The notes: generated by a model not told the origin, from the letters alone. Counted from the first letter of the stretch, positions 16,164 through 25,339 are shown. The stretch: DNA of 43,769 nucleotides from Lachnospiraceae bacterium (GCA_017430765.1 JAFRMI010000045.1:1-43769), one strand, 5' to 3'. A program made the numbers and translations.

Positions 16164-17678
16164 TTATTTCCTGGGTTCCTTGTAGATGATAATGGCTGTT
16201 CCGACCTCTATGTTTTTGTAGATGGTCTCCGCGACGGACGGCGGCAGATTGACGCAGCCGTGGGACCCGCTGGAGCGGTAAATATTGCCGCCGAAGCTGT
16301 GGCGCCATCTCGCGTCATGCAGCCCCTGTCCGTTGTAAAATGGCATCCAGTACTGCACCTTCGTGGAGTAGCTTCCGCTCCCGCTCGCCTCGTCGCCGGT
16401 GAGAACTCTCGGGCTCTCCTTAAAAGCAAGCGGCATCACCCCGACGTGTGTCTCCTTATTGTCACCCACATCACCGGATACGATATCACTCTCGATGATG
16501 AGAGCGCCGTCCTTGTAGAACCACAGGTGCTGCTTCGTCAGATTGACCTCGACGTAGGTGCCGCAGAGATCGTCAGTGCCGTTTCGGCGGAGATAGTAGG
16601 GATTGCCATAGTCATTGGTTGCCATATAGATGGGCTCGCGGGTGACCGCGGTCCGGGAGAGGATATCCTGCCTGAGCTGCGCACACTCCGCCGCCGAATC
16701 GATGTGGTAGCCGTACTCGTTCTGCTTGCCTTTGAACGTGACGGTCTTACCGGTCGTGGTCTGGAATGACCGCTTAATGTACAGCGTGTCGTACTTCGCT
16801 TTGAGACCTGTGACATATGCCTGGATCTTGGTGTCGTCGATGGTGACGGCCAATGTGTCGTCCACCGTGATCCAGCTCCGGATTGTCTTGGAGTCCAGTT
16901 CCTTCGTCTCGCTCCCGAAGGTATATGTGACGGAGCACTTCTTGAACTGCGCGAGCGTCTCCTTCTTGCGGATCTCGAGATTTTTGGCATCGCACTCTTT
17001 CTGGAGTTCTTTTATATTGTCTTTCGGAGGCAGGGATGTGTAAAGCGTCTCCGGCATGTCGATGGTAATTTCTTTGGGAATGTTGCCGGCGCTCACATAC
17101 CTGTCCAGTGTTTCACGGACAACAGTTCTGAGCCCCTCCTCGTCAATCATATTGCCCTCAGAACCTTCCACGACATAGTAGTAGTTTTTCTTCTTGTCAT
17201 GTTTGATCTTCGGGTCGACGGTCTCCACGCGCGGGACGGCAAGCTTGTCCGCGGAAACGGCAGCCTGAAAAGCCTCTTCGTTGAACAGGTACGCCTCCCG
17301 GCTCCTCACGGTGTAGCCGTCCCGAAGGGAACGCACAAGGGCGGGAAAATTCTTCCGCTGGTCCGCGAGCGCCGTTTCCAGAAACTTCATGAAAGTATCC
17401 CGGTCGCAGCTGTATCCAAATACATCCAGTGTGCCGGTAATGGCGTCCTCCCCGTGCTCCAGGATCCGGACGGAAGTCTTCTTCGTGTCATAATATGCGG
17501 CGAGCGCGTCGGCGACCTGCGCGGGCGTGCTGCCCCCGATCTCCGTTCCGCCGAGTGTTGTTTTTTCCAGAAATACATTCTGCCGTTGGTAGCGCTCAAA
17601 CGTGCCGTAGGCGGCTCCCCCGCCTGCGACGAGCGCAGCGACTACGAGAAACAGCAGGAGTTTAAGCCATTTTTTCAA
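16164..17678 (-). CDS. L,D-transpeptidase (YkuD) with peptidoglycan-binding domain
   Basis: A 504-residue membrane-anchored enzyme that cross-links peptidoglycan stem peptides through a catalytic cysteine. It has one N-terminal helix (about 5-25) and two PG_binding_4-type blocks (about 35-330). The C-terminal YkuD domain begins YVEVNLTKQHLWFYKDG and carries the catalytic SHGC with C475. The start codon is TTG at 17678, with GGGGG about 9 nt upstream. TATAAT at 17708-17713 may be the -10 box. It stands downstream of the DUF4349 gene and upstream of the DUF3160 gene in the same direction. Confidence 0.95.
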   Translation of the reverse strand: MKKWLKLLLFLVVAALVAGGGAAYGTFERYQRQNVFLEKTTLGGTEIGGSTPAQVADALAAYYDTKKTSVRILEHGEDAITGTLDVFGYSCDRDTFMKFLETALADQRKNFPALVRSLRDGYTVRSREAYLFNEEAFQAAVSADKLAVPRVETVDPKIKHDKKKNYYYVVEGSEGNMIDEEGLRTVVRETLDRYVSAGNIPKEITIDMPETLYTSLPPKDNIKELQKECDAKNLEIRKKETLAQFKKCSVTYTFGSETKELDSKTIRSWITVDDTLAVTIDDTKIQAYVTGLKAKYDTLYIKRSFQTTTGKTVTFKGKQNEYGYHIDSAAECAQLRQDILSRTAVTREPIYMATNDYGNPYYLRRNGTDDLCGTYVEVNLTKQHLWFYKDGALIIESDIVSGDVGDNKETHVGVMPLAFKESPRVLTGDEASGSGSYSTKVQYWMPFYNGQGLHDARWRHSFGGNIYRSSGSHGCVNLPPSVAETIYKNIEVGTAIIIYKEPRK

Positions 17679-17707
17679 TTGTGTGTACCCCCTTTTCCCC
17701 TTAGATT

Positions 17708-17735
17708 ATTATACCGCAGGTTCAAGGAGATACAA
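17708..17735 (-). promoter_or_regulatory. Probable promoter of the L,D-transpeptidase gene
   Basis: Leftward TATAAT (17708-17713) with TTGTAT 16 bp upstream, 30 nt before the TTG start. The -10 box is perfect and the -35 box is weak. Confidence 0.45.
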
Positions 17736-17814
17736 GAGAACTTTGTGTGTTCTCTCAATGCTGCCTGCCTTTTCGACCGCCTCTTTGACCCTTTCGGGAC
17801 TGCTTTTCGACCCG

Positions 17815-17920
17815 CTGCCGGGCCTGCTGCTGTGAGCAGGCTGCAGGCCCGATTTGCTTTTCTTCTACTGCCGGGCCTGCTGCCGAGACCTAGCTGCAGG
17901 CCTGACGCGCCTTTCTTCCG
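17815..17920. repeat. Two tandem 53-bp hairpin repeats
   Basis: Two copies (17815-17867 and 17868-17920) begin CTGCCGGGCCTGCTGC and each folds through GGGCCTGC pairing with GCAGGCC. They lie after the DUF4349 gene stop in the leftward direction and before the promoter of the next gene, so they may terminate or insulate transcription. The second copy is more diverged. Confidence 0.5.
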
Positions 17921-17938
17921 ACACTGGGCCTCTTCCGG

Positions 17939-19276
17939 CTATTGCTTAAACAGTTCTGCAGCCTCCGGGGAAGATTCTGTTATAGACGGCTCCGCATTGG
18001 CAGAAGGCTCTGCAGAAGAAGACTGTACAGAAGAAGACTCTGCAGAAGAAGGCTGTACAGAAGAAGGCTTTGCAGAAGAAGACTGTACAGAAGAAGGCTC
18101 TGCAGACGGAGCCTGCCCTCCGCGCCCTGTCAGCGATCTGCGCGGCGCTTTCGGTGCCTTGGGCGGCTTCGGTGCCTTCGGGTGCTTTCTGCGGTACGCG
18201 CGCCAGACAGCGCGGATCATCAGGAAGAGCACCAGGAAGACGGCAATGACAGGAATCAGGTAGATCGCCGCAAAGAGAATGTTCTCCAAAAGCTGCAGGA
18301 AATTAGACGCGGATCCTTTCACGGCGTTTTTAAGGCGGTCAGCGAAAGTATCCTTCTTCTCCGGCTCGGGCGTATATTGCACAACTTCCTCAACAGAGAG
18401 GTTGACGGTGGAAAGCGCCACATCCGTGTCCATGGAAGCAAGCTGCGTCCGGCGCTGGTCGAGTTCCGTCTGCACTTCCGTCAGGCGATCCTCCACCGCA
18501 ATCATATCCTCAATCGTCTCCGCCTTATCCATCATAGCCTGCAGTCTTTCTTCCTGGATCTCGAGGTTCCGGATGATGGCCTGCGTATCGCGGTAGCGGC
18601 GGCTGATGTTCTCGACGGAGGAATTCCTGTTCATGATTTTTCCTTCGCCCTCGAGGGAATGGAGAAAACTTTCGTATTTCGGCGTCGGGATGCGGACGGT
18701 AATAAAGAGCCTCATCCTGCCCTGCGTCCTGCGGTGTCCCGCTTCAAACCAATAGCTGTCGCTGTTGGTCTCTTCCTCGTTCTCGATGATGCCGCCGGCC
18801 TCTTTGATCTTGCCGCGGATATTCCGGACCGTTTCTTCGTACGTCAGGGTCTGCATTGTAAGGGAACAGGTGTAGACCAGTTTTTCCTCCGCTTTCTTTT
18901 TTGCCGCGGTATCATCAGAAGATGCGGCCGCGCCGCTGTCTGCGGATTCAGTCTGACTGCCGTCCCCACCTGCATTCGATGCGGACACATCGGCCGATTT
19001 TTCCATTTCCGGCTCCGCTGCCTCCACAGGAATATCAGCATACGCGCCGGACGCTTCCGCAACCTCTTCCCCTTCGTCATAGTAGCCATAGTCGGCGGTG
19101 CCGACCTCCTCGGCCGCCGCTTCTTCATAGTCGCCGTCGTATTCATAGGCGGCTTCTTCTGAGGCATAAGGCGCGCTCGCATGATTGGCGGAAGATCCGC
19201 CGCAGCCGGCGACCGTCACTGCAGCTGCCAGGATCAGCGCTGCGATTTTTGCTCCGTTCTCTGCTTTCTTTCTCAT
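17939..19276 (-). CDS. DUF4349 lipoprotein
   Basis: A 445-residue protein with a lipoprotein signal (AAAVTVAGC, lipidation Cys at about 25), an acidic low-complexity linker, and a DUF4349 domain (about 130-320) containing a coiled-coil stretch (NLEIQEERLQAMMDKAETIE). One membrane helix follows (about 335-360), then a basic/proline region. The C-terminal tail is repetitive, made of five-residue units such as PSSVQ and SSSAE. GGAGG precedes the ATG. The family is common in Clostridia and Bacteroidota without a defined function. A lipid anchor plus a C-terminal membrane helix implies that both ends of the protein are tethered. Confidence 0.9.
   Translation of the reverse strand: MRKKAENGAKIAALILAAAVTVAGCGGSSANHASAPYASEEAAYEYDGDYEEAAAEEVGTADYGYYDEGEEVAEASGAYADIPVEAAEPEMEKSADVSASNAGGDGSQTESADSGAAASSDDTAAKKKAEEKLVYTCSLTMQTLTYEETVRNIRGKIKEAGGIIENEEETNSDSYWFEAGHRRTQGRMRLFITVRIPTPKYESFLHSLEGEGKIMNRNSSVENISRRYRDTQAIIRNLEIQEERLQAMMDKAETIEDMIAVEDRLTEVQTELDQRRTQLASMDTDVALSTVNLSVEEVVQYTPEPEKKDTFADRLKNAVKGSASNFLQLLENILFAAIYLIPVIAVFLVLFLMIRAVWRAYRRKHPKAPKPPKAPKAPRRSLTGRGGQAPSAEPSSVQSSSAKPSSVQPSSAESSSVQSSSAEPSANAEPSITESSPEAAELFKQ
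18008..18107. repeat. 30-bp tandem repeat in the DUF4349 gene
   Basis: Three 30-bp units and a partial one, with a 15-bp subperiod, encode the Ser/Pro/Gln tail of the lipoprotein. The length is a multiple of three, so copy number can vary without a frameshift. Confidence 0.7.
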
Positions 19277-19388
19277 AACCTGCCTCCTCTCCGGGCTTTT
19301 CGGTCACTGATTGTTTCGCCCGCTGACACGTTAAAACGGCGTTTCTCACACAGCCCGTTTATCCAAAATCGATTTGTCTTCCTGCTGT

Positions 19389-19412
19389 AAAGCGGACATT
19401 TTCCATCTGCTT
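19389..19412 (-). repeat. AAGCGGA/TCCGCTT hairpin element, copy 4 (degenerate)
   Basis: AAAGCGGACATT with an imperfect partner CTGCTT, about 110 nt before the DUF4349 start. Just beside it, CGTTCCCTGCTCATGA is directly repeated (near 19430 and 19447). Confidence 0.38.
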
Positions 19413-19510
19413 CGTTTTTTCAATCTGCTTCGTTCCCTGCTCATGACGTTCCCTGCTCATGAACTGCGGATGCACGATTATTTCCCATATGGCACGGTAT
19501 CATCCGGTCA

Positions 19511-20335
19511 TTACCGCATGCATTCAATGACGGACTTCATCTCCTCGGGCGTCATCGGACGATCCTCCGCACAGACAGCGAAAGTGTATCCGTCATCCGT
19601 CCACTTTGCCACGGAAATGCGCCCATTATCCCCCATCATAGTCACCTCAGTTCCACCGATCCCCGAAGTCTTCTGCTCCGCATATTCGTTATAGTCGCCG
19701 CTGATATCCTCCGATCCGCTTCCTTTCCGGATACGAAAGACTTCTTCTCCTGCCGTATCGAAATAGATGATTTCGATCATGGTATCTTTGATTGCCCGGA
19801 TATCCTCACGTTCAACCGAATCGACCGCGTCTTTTACGCCTTCCGGGGAGAAGGAGAATCCGGCCAGTTTTTCTGCCTCCTCAATCGTTCCGCAGGAGAT
19901 AAAGGGATTTGCGATCTGCGCTTCCGCGCTGTTCTCTCCTTCCGTATCGGTATAAGTATCCGTCTCCGCTGCCGTCTCATCTGTCTCCTCCGGTGCAGCG
20001 TCCTCTTCAGCAGTCTCTCCCAGCGCGGTGTCCTCTTCTGCAGCCTCTTCCATGGCTTCACCCTCCGCTGCCGCCTCCCAGTTCACTTCGGTGCTCATGG
20101 CGTTCATTTTCGGTTGATTCAGCACTCGGAAGACGCCGGCCAGAAGCAGGCACGCAGCTGCCACACTGATCAGGACCGCGGGACGGATCCGAATGATTTT
20201 TCTGTCCGCATTCTGTTTCTTTTCAGATCCGGGTTCGGCAGTGGATGCATTTTTCGTGTCCGGAACCCTGTCTGCTTCTTCAATGTATTCGTCTTTTATA
20301 TTCTCCATCGCATGGAGCAGGTCTTCACCTTTCAT
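19511..20335 (-). CDS. DUF4367 membrane protein, probable anti-sigma factor
   Basis: A 274-residue protein starting MKGEDLLHAMENI. The N-terminal cytosolic part is about 50 residues, with one membrane helix at about 53-70 (AVLISVAAACLLLAG). An acidic Glu/Ala/Thr-rich spacer and an external DUF4367 domain (about 140-274) containing EDISGDYNEYAEQ follow. This layout, directly after an ECF-type sigma factor gene, is that of clostridial anti-sigma proteins. The ATG at 20335 has AGGGAG upstream. The frame remains open far upstream, but that part overlaps the sigma gene and is not coding. The sensed signal is unknown. Confidence 0.82.
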   Translation of the reverse strand: MKGEDLLHAMENIKDEYIEEADRVPDTKNASTAEPGSEKKQNADRKIIRIRPAVLISVAAACLLLAGVFRVLNQPKMNAMSTEVNWEAAAEGEAMEEAAEEDTALGETAEEDAAPEETDETAAETDTYTDTEGENSAEAQIANPFISCGTIEEAEKLAGFSFSPEGVKDAVDSVEREDIRAIKDTMIEIIYFDTAGEEVFRIRKGSGSEDISGDYNEYAEQKTSGIGGTEVTMMGDNGRISVAKWTDDGYTFAVCAEDRPMTPEEMKSVIECMR

Positions 20336-20400
20336 TGTATCGCACTCCCTGTCTTTTAAAGCCCTCGTTATCTGTTCTAAACCGCTGTCTTCCGCTCCCG

Positions 20401-20520
20401 CTTCACGTGCTGCGGTCAGACGTCGATTCCTTCCGCCGCGAGCTGCTTTGCCAGCTCCCGCTTCACGTGCTGCGGTCAGACGTCGATTCCTTCCGCCGCG
20501 AGCTGCTTTGCCAGCTCCCG
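20401..20520. repeat. Exact 60-bp tandem duplication over the sigma gene end
   Basis: 20401-20460 and 20461-20520 are identical. The unit holds the last 14 codons of the sigma factor, its TGA stop and 15 nt of 3' sequence. The 7-mer GCTCCCG borders each unit, consistent with slippage between short repeats. The second stop is in frame, so the duplication leaves the protein unchanged. Confidence 0.95.
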
Positions 20521-21036
20521 CCTCGCGCGCATAAGCGTCATCTTCACTTTGCTCTCCCCGGCGCCGTACCGCGCGGCGATATCCTTCACGGAATCCATGT
20601 ACCAGTATCTCCGGACAAACATCCCGCGTGTCTCCTCCGGAAGTTCTGAAAGGAAGCGATTGAGGACGTCTGTCAGAACGGCGCGGTCGGCCGACCACTC
20701 CTCCGCATGGGCATTCGATACGCACTCCGTGAGTTCGTCGAGCGCGAGATCCGTCTCGCCGCCCCCTCGCCTGGCTGCGCGCTCCCGCTCCCAGCGGTTG
20801 AGCGCCAGATTTCGCGCGATTTTTCCGAAGAAGGCCTTGAGTCTTACCGGGATCGTCGGGGGGATCGTGTTCCAGGCGCGGAGCCAGGTGTCACTGACAC
20901 ACTCCTCTGTGTCCTGGGCATTTTTTAAAATATTGCCGGCTATGGTGCCGCAGTACGCCCCGTACTTGCGGTCCGATTCCGTAATTGCGGCTTCGATGCG
21001 TTTTACATAGAGGTCGATGATCATAGTGTCTTCCAT
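20476..21036 (-). CDS. ECF-type RNA polymerase sigma factor
   Basis: A 186-residue sigma-70 family protein. Region 2 lies at about 20-85, with AQDTEECVSDTWLRAWNTIP and FFGKIARNLALNRW. Region 4 lies at about 125-180, with LSELPEETRGMFVRRYWY and KDIAARYGAGESKVKMTLMRARREL. It would direct RNA polymerase to promoters released by the DUF4367 partner downstream. AGGGAGC lies 6 nt before the ATG. A 60-bp exact tandem duplication begins inside its last codons and repeats its stop, leaving the product intact. The gap to the anti-sigma start (140 bp) would have been about 80 bp before the duplication. Confidence 0.93.
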   Translation of the reverse strand: MEDTMIIDLYVKRIEAAITESDRKYGAYCGTIAGNILKNAQDTEECVSDTWLRAWNTIPPTIPVRLKAFFGKIARNLALNRWERERAARRGGGETDLALDELTECVSNAHAEEWSADRAVLTDVLNRFLSELPEETRGMFVRRYWYMDSVKDIAARYGAGESKVKMTLMRARRELAKQLAAEGIDV

Positions 21037-21128
21037 AAGAGCTCCCTGCTGTCTGTCCCAGCCTGTTCCTTTCCGTCTCTATCTTAATAGACCGGAAATT
21101 ATTTGGGTGCGTCACAACTATTATATAC

Positions 21129-21165
21129 AAAAAAAAGAGTCACAGGTAAAAAACCCATGACTCTT
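21129..21165 (-). terminator. Intrinsic terminator of the iorAB-CoA ligase unit
   Basis: In the leftward RNA, AAGAGTCATGGGT pairs with ACCTGTGACTCTT, followed by eight T. It lies 140 nt after the CoA ligase stop. A second perfect hairpin (AAGTCCCGC/GCGGGACTT) sits between them at about 21169-21188. A leftward TATAAT at 21120-21125 just beyond may serve the sigma gene. Confidence 0.9.
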
Positions 21166-21278
21166 TCAAGTCCCGCCCGCGGGACTTGGCTTGAAACCTG
21201 CCGCCTGCATAGGCGGGGGACATTCCTTACTGAGATATTATTACAGCAGCTGTTCCGTCTGTATCAGACGATTCTGAG

Positions 21279-21299
21279 CCGCAGTTCCTGTCCCCGCGG
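21279..21299 (-). repeat. GGGGACAGGAAC palindromic repeat, copy 1
   Basis: A 21-bp imperfect palindrome with the core GTTCCTGTCCCC (reverse of GGGGACAGGAAC), starting 6 bp from the CoA ligase stop. Its ends are CCGC and GCGG, compensating changes relative to the other copies. Confidence 0.6.
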
Positions 21300-21304
21300 T
21301 ACAA

Positions 21305-22540
21305 TCAGTCGTACCTCTCGTCGATGACACGCCTGGTCTTCTTTTCGCTGCGGGGCAGAAGGCCCAGCTCGACAACTTTGACGAGCGGGGTGAACCCGAT
21401 GCGGCTCTTGACGCGCGAGGCGACGCGGTCGGCCATCTGCAGGAAGTTGACGCTTCCGTTCGTTTCTACATAGATACGCATCGTGTCGCGGCCGTCGAGG
21501 TGCGAGATGCGGATCTGGTATTCGCTCGAAAGTTCGGGGAAGGATGCGAGAATCTCCTCGATCTGCTTCGGGAATACGTTGACGCCCTTGATCTTCATCA
21601 TGTCGTCACTCCGGCCCTGGATCACGTCGATGCGCGGATATTTGGAGCCGCAGGGGCATTCGCCCGGAAGGATCCTCGACAGATCGTGGGTGCGGTAGCG
21701 GATAAGAGGCGCTCCCTCCTTGACCAGCGTCGTGATCACGATCTCACCGAATTCACCGTCCGGCACCGGTTTTAAGGTCACCGGATCAATGATCTCCAGA
21801 TAGATATAATCGTCCCAGATGTGCATTCCTGTGTCGTATTTGCAGTTGATGCCGATTCCCGGACCATAGATTTCCGTAAGTCCGTAGATATCGTATAGTT
21901 CGATTCCGAGTTCGTTCGCGATCCGGCGGCGCATCTTCTCGCCCCACCTCTCCGAACCGATGACGCCCTTTTTGAGGCAAACTTTGTCCTTGATGCCCCT
22001 TTTTTCGATCTCCTCCGCGAGGAGCAGCGCGTAGGAAGATGTGGCGCAGAGAACTGTCGATTTCATGTCCATCATCATCTGCAGCTGCTTATCCGTATTG
22101 CCCGGTCCCATGGGAATGACCATGGAGCCGAGCTTTTCGGCGCCGTTCTGGAATCCGATTCCGGCGGTCCAGAGGCCGTAGCCCGGGGTAATGTGAATGC
22201 GGTCTTTATTGGTAATGCCGGCAAATTCGTAACAGCGCTTGAACATCAGTCCCCAGTCATCTACGTCCTTTGCCGTGTAGGGAATGATCACGGGCGTCCC
22301 CGTTGTGCCGGAGGAGGAATGAATCCGGACCACCTCTTCCTCGGGGACCGCCATGAGTCCGAGGGGATAGGCCTCGCGGAGATCCTGCTTCTCCGAGAAC
22401 GGAAGGCTCTCAAAATCCTCTACGTTCCGGACGCCGTCAATGCCGGCATCCTTCAGTTTTTTGCCGTAGAAATTGCCGCTATTAACCAGTCTTTCGATCT
22501 GACGGTTTACCTGCTGTAACTGCATCTCATTAATTTGCAT
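21305..22540 (-). CDS. PaaK-like phenylacetate/arylacetate-CoA ligase
   Basis: A 411-residue adenylate-forming enzyme related to phenylacetate-CoA ligase, somewhat shorter at the N-terminus than classic PaaK. The ATP-binding P-loop HSSSGTTGTPV is at about residue 75. YGLTEIYGPG and the C-terminal subdomain (GRSDDMMKIKGVNVFP) follow. In anaerobes such ligases are paired with IorAB: arylacetyl-CoA made by the oxidoreductase can be turned to arylacetate with ATP gain, or the acid activated. GAGAGGG precedes the start, and iorAB lies 113 bp upstream in the same direction. Exact substrate not provable here. Confidence 0.9.
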   Translation of the reverse strand: MQINEMQLQQVNRQIERLVNSGNFYGKKLKDAGIDGVRNVEDFESLPFSEKQDLREAYPLGLMAVPEEEVVRIHSSSGTTGTPVIIPYTAKDVDDWGLMFKRCYEFAGITNKDRIHITPGYGLWTAGIGFQNGAEKLGSMVIPMGPGNTDKQLQMMMDMKSTVLCATSSYALLLAEEIEKRGIKDKVCLKKGVIGSERWGEKMRRRIANELGIELYDIYGLTEIYGPGIGINCKYDTGMHIWDDYIYLEIIDPVTLKPVPDGEFGEIVITTLVKEGAPLIRYRTHDLSRILPGECPCGSKYPRIDVIQGRSDDMMKIKGVNVFPKQIEEILASFPELSSEYQIRISHLDGRDTMRIYVETNGSVNFLQMADRVASRVKSRIGFTPLVKVVELGLLPRSEKKTRRVIDERYD

Positions 22541-22653
22541 TTCACATCCCTCTCTTTACTTTATTGCATGCCCTGCGCGAGTTAATGCCTGGTTCAGGCC
22601 TGCTGCTCTGCTTTCTTTGCGGGTCTTACACTAATGTATTTCTCGGTTCAGGC

Positions 22654-25218
22654 CTACCGGGTCTGCAGCGTATACTCCAACGCCCGGTCATTGACTTCGT
22701 GAAGCCTCTCCGGGAGCCGCGCGTGCATGGCTTCCCGCAGGTCATCGACCGTGAGACCGAGTTCTCCGCTCTCCGCCGCCGCTCCAAGCAGTACGACATT
22801 GAGTACTTTATCGGAACCGAGATCCCGGACTGCCTGCTTGGTGTCGATGAGTGTCAGGTTCCTGACATGCGCTTTAAGATACGCGAGAACCTCTTCGTAC
22901 GGATAAGGCGCCGCGCCGATCATCGCACTCACCGGCATCACCGGCCGGGCGCTCACGACCACCGATCCGTTCTCCTTCAGGTACGGAAGGAGCCTCACCG
23001 TCTCCGCCGGTTCGAATCCTATGATGAGGTCCGCTCCGCCCGGCGCGATCATGGGGCCTGCGCACGCTCCCATCCGCAGGTGCGAAAACACGCTTCCTCC
23101 CCGCTGTGCCATGCCGATCGTCTCAGCGGTCTTCACGGGGATATCCTGCTTCATCGCGGCATCGGCTATGAGCCGGGACGCCAGAATCGTCCCCTGGCCG
23201 CCGACCCCGCAGAGGATGATATTCCTGGTAAGGCCGCTCTTCGTAAAGGAAAGCTTATCAGCAGGGACGTTTTCTCCTTCTGAGGCAGCCGCTTCCCCAG
23301 CTCTCCGGGTATTCCCCGGGGATTTTAAAGATGGGGCCTGCTTCTGCGATTCAGCGACCGGAACCTGCTTTTGCGGTTCAACTGCCATACCCTGCTTTCC
23401 CGGCTCATTCTTCCCGCCTCCGGATATGGCGTGGACCGGACAGATCTGTTCACAGAGCGTGCATCCGGTGCACTGGGCGCTGTCGATATATGCTTTGCCG
23501 TCTTTCTTAATGAGGCCGGGGCAGCCGAGCTCACGGATGCATTTGCCGCAGGCGATGCATGCGTCGGGATCCACGTGGGACCGTCCCTTCGGCTTTGTCA
23601 GCGCAATACAGGGCGATTTAAAAATGATCGCCTTCAGTCCCGGCAGCTCCGCCGCCCTCTTCACCGCCTCGACCGCCTGTCTGTGGTCCAGCGGATCCAC
23701 TGTTTCTACAGACGAAGCGCCGATGGCCTTAAGAACAGCGGGAATGGAAACCGGATCCACCGCCTGCCCCATGAGGGTCCGTCCGGTGCCCGGATGCGGC
23801 TGGTGGCCGGTCATGGCCGTCGTCGAATTGTCAAGAATGACGAGTGTCATATCCGTCCCGTTGTACACCGCATTGACGGCACCGGTAATGCCGGATGCGA
23901 AGAAGGTCGAATCCCCCACGAACGCAAATGCTTTTGTGTCCGGTTCGACGTGAAAAACTCCCTGCGCGATATTGATCCCGGCCCCCATACAGAGGCAGGT
24001 ATCGCACATATCGAGCGGCATCGCGTTGCCGAGTGTATAGCAGCCGATATCGCCGCAGTAGATCGTCTTTTTTCCCTTCATGGCCTGCTTCACAGCATAG
24101 AAGGAGGCGCGGTGGGGACACCCGCCGCACAGGACGGGCGGGCGGACCGGAAGGGGCGGAACCGGATCTTCCGGAGGTGCCGCGCCGGCTGCATTTTCCG
24201 TGCCCAGAAAATGGCTTACTGCTTTCTGCACGGAAGCCGGGGAGTTTTCTCCCGAAGGCTGGATGTCACCGGTCAGCTTGCCCCGGATTCTGACGGGAAG
24301 ATGATATTTCCCGGCGGTATGGAGAAGGGCCCGCTCAATCACGGGATCAAGTTCCTCGATGCACAGCACTTCCGCAAGGCCGTCGAGGAAACGGAGCGCC
24401 AGTTCCTCCGGGAAGGGGAAGGGCGTCGCGACTTTCAGGAGGCGCGGCCGTTCCTCTCCGAGAACATCCTCCGTATAGCGGTAACTGATGCCGTGCGTGG
24501 CAATTCCCCGCCCCGGATATGCGGTCTCCGCCTCAATGCCGTTGCGCGGATATTTTGACAGGACAGCTGTCAGGTCCGCATTCCGCTTCTCTATCAGCGC
24601 ATGATTTTTCACGGAAAGTTTCGGGAAAATGACCCATCTCGAGGAATCCTTCACAAACCCGTCCGGCACATGGATGCGGTATTCCTCCGGGTCTTTCACC
24701 GTGATCGCTTCGTAGCCGTGGTCGACGCGGGTTGTGGCGCGGAAGATGACGGGCGTTCCGTATGTCTCGGAAAAATCGAAGGCCTCCTGGATCATTTCAT
24801 AGGCCTCGGCGACCGAGGATGCGTCAAAGACGGGGACCTTCGCGTATTGAGCGAAGGTGCGCGTGTCCTGCTCCGTCTGCGAGGAGATCGGGCCCGGGTC
24901 ATCGGCGACCATCACCACCATTCCACCCTTCACGCCGATATAGCTCAGGCACATCATGGGATCTGAAGCGACGTTCATGCCCATCTGCTTCATCGTGACC
25001 AATGTGCGGGCCCCCGCGTAGGAAGCACCGCCGGCAGCCTCCACAGCGGCCTTCTCGTTGACAGACCACTCCACGTGGACGGTGCCCGGATTCCGCTTCG
25101 CGATGGTCTCGAGGACTTCGGTGGACGGGGTGCCCGGGTAGCCGGCGGCGAATTTTACGCCGGCGGCGAGGGCGCCGAGTGCAATGGCTTCATTTCCCAT
25201 TAAGAATTCTTTGTGCAT
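22654..25218 (-). CDS. Fused indolepyruvate:ferredoxin oxidoreductase alpha-beta (IorA-IorB)
   Basis: An 854-residue protein joining both subunits of the enzyme that oxidatively decarboxylates aryl-pyruvates from aromatic amino acids to aryl-acetyl-CoA with ferredoxin. The IorA part (about 1-600) starts MHKEFLMGNEAIALGALAAG, has the thiamin-pyrophosphate region (GDIGCYTLG, FVGDSTFFASG) and ends in two 4Fe-4S motifs (CIACGKC and CTGCTLC, about 555-597). A Gln/Lys/Pro-rich linker with PQKQVPVAESQKQ follows. The IorB part (about 660-854) begins NIILCGVGGQGTILASR and contains MAQRGGSVFSHLRMG. Elsewhere the subunits are usually separate genes. AGGAG lies 9 nt before the ATG. Confidence 0.94.
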   Translation of the reverse strand: MHKEFLMGNEAIALGALAAGVKFAAGYPGTPSTEVLETIAKRNPGTVHVEWSVNEKAAVEAAGGASYAGARTLVTMKQMGMNVASDPMMCLSYIGVKGGMVVMVADDPGPISSQTEQDTRTFAQYAKVPVFDASSVAEAYEMIQEAFDFSETYGTPVIFRATTRVDHGYEAITVKDPEEYRIHVPDGFVKDSSRWVIFPKLSVKNHALIEKRNADLTAVLSKYPRNGIEAETAYPGRGIATHGISYRYTEDVLGEERPRLLKVATPFPFPEELALRFLDGLAEVLCIEELDPVIERALLHTAGKYHLPVRIRGKLTGDIQPSGENSPASVQKAVSHFLGTENAAGAAPPEDPVPPLPVRPPVLCGGCPHRASFYAVKQAMKGKKTIYCGDIGCYTLGNAMPLDMCDTCLCMGAGINIAQGVFHVEPDTKAFAFVGDSTFFASGITGAVNAVYNGTDMTLVILDNSTTAMTGHQPHPGTGRTLMGQAVDPVSIPAVLKAIGASSVETVDPLDHRQAVEAVKRAAELPGLKAIIFKSPCIALTKPKGRSHVDPDACIACGKCIRELGCPGLIKKDGKAYIDSAQCTGCTLCEQICPVHAISGGGKNEPGKQGMAVEPQKQVPVAESQKQAPSLKSPGNTRRAGEAAASEGENVPADKLSFTKSGLTRNIILCGVGGQGTILASRLIADAAMKQDIPVKTAETIGMAQRGGSVFSHLRMGACAGPMIAPGGADLIIGFEPAETVRLLPYLKENGSVVVSARPVMPVSAMIGAAPYPYEEVLAYLKAHVRNLTLIDTKQAVRDLGSDKVLNVVLLGAAAESGELGLTVDDLREAMHARLPERLHEVNDRALEYTLQTR

Positions 25219-25339
25219 ATGCAGTCACTCCTGATCGTCTGTCTTAGTCAGTATCAAAAGATATAAGTCCGGCTCTTCCCTGTAAGGAGGCACCGTCCGC
25301 GGCACAGTGTCTCCGGAAGCAGGGCACCCCTGCCCCGGA

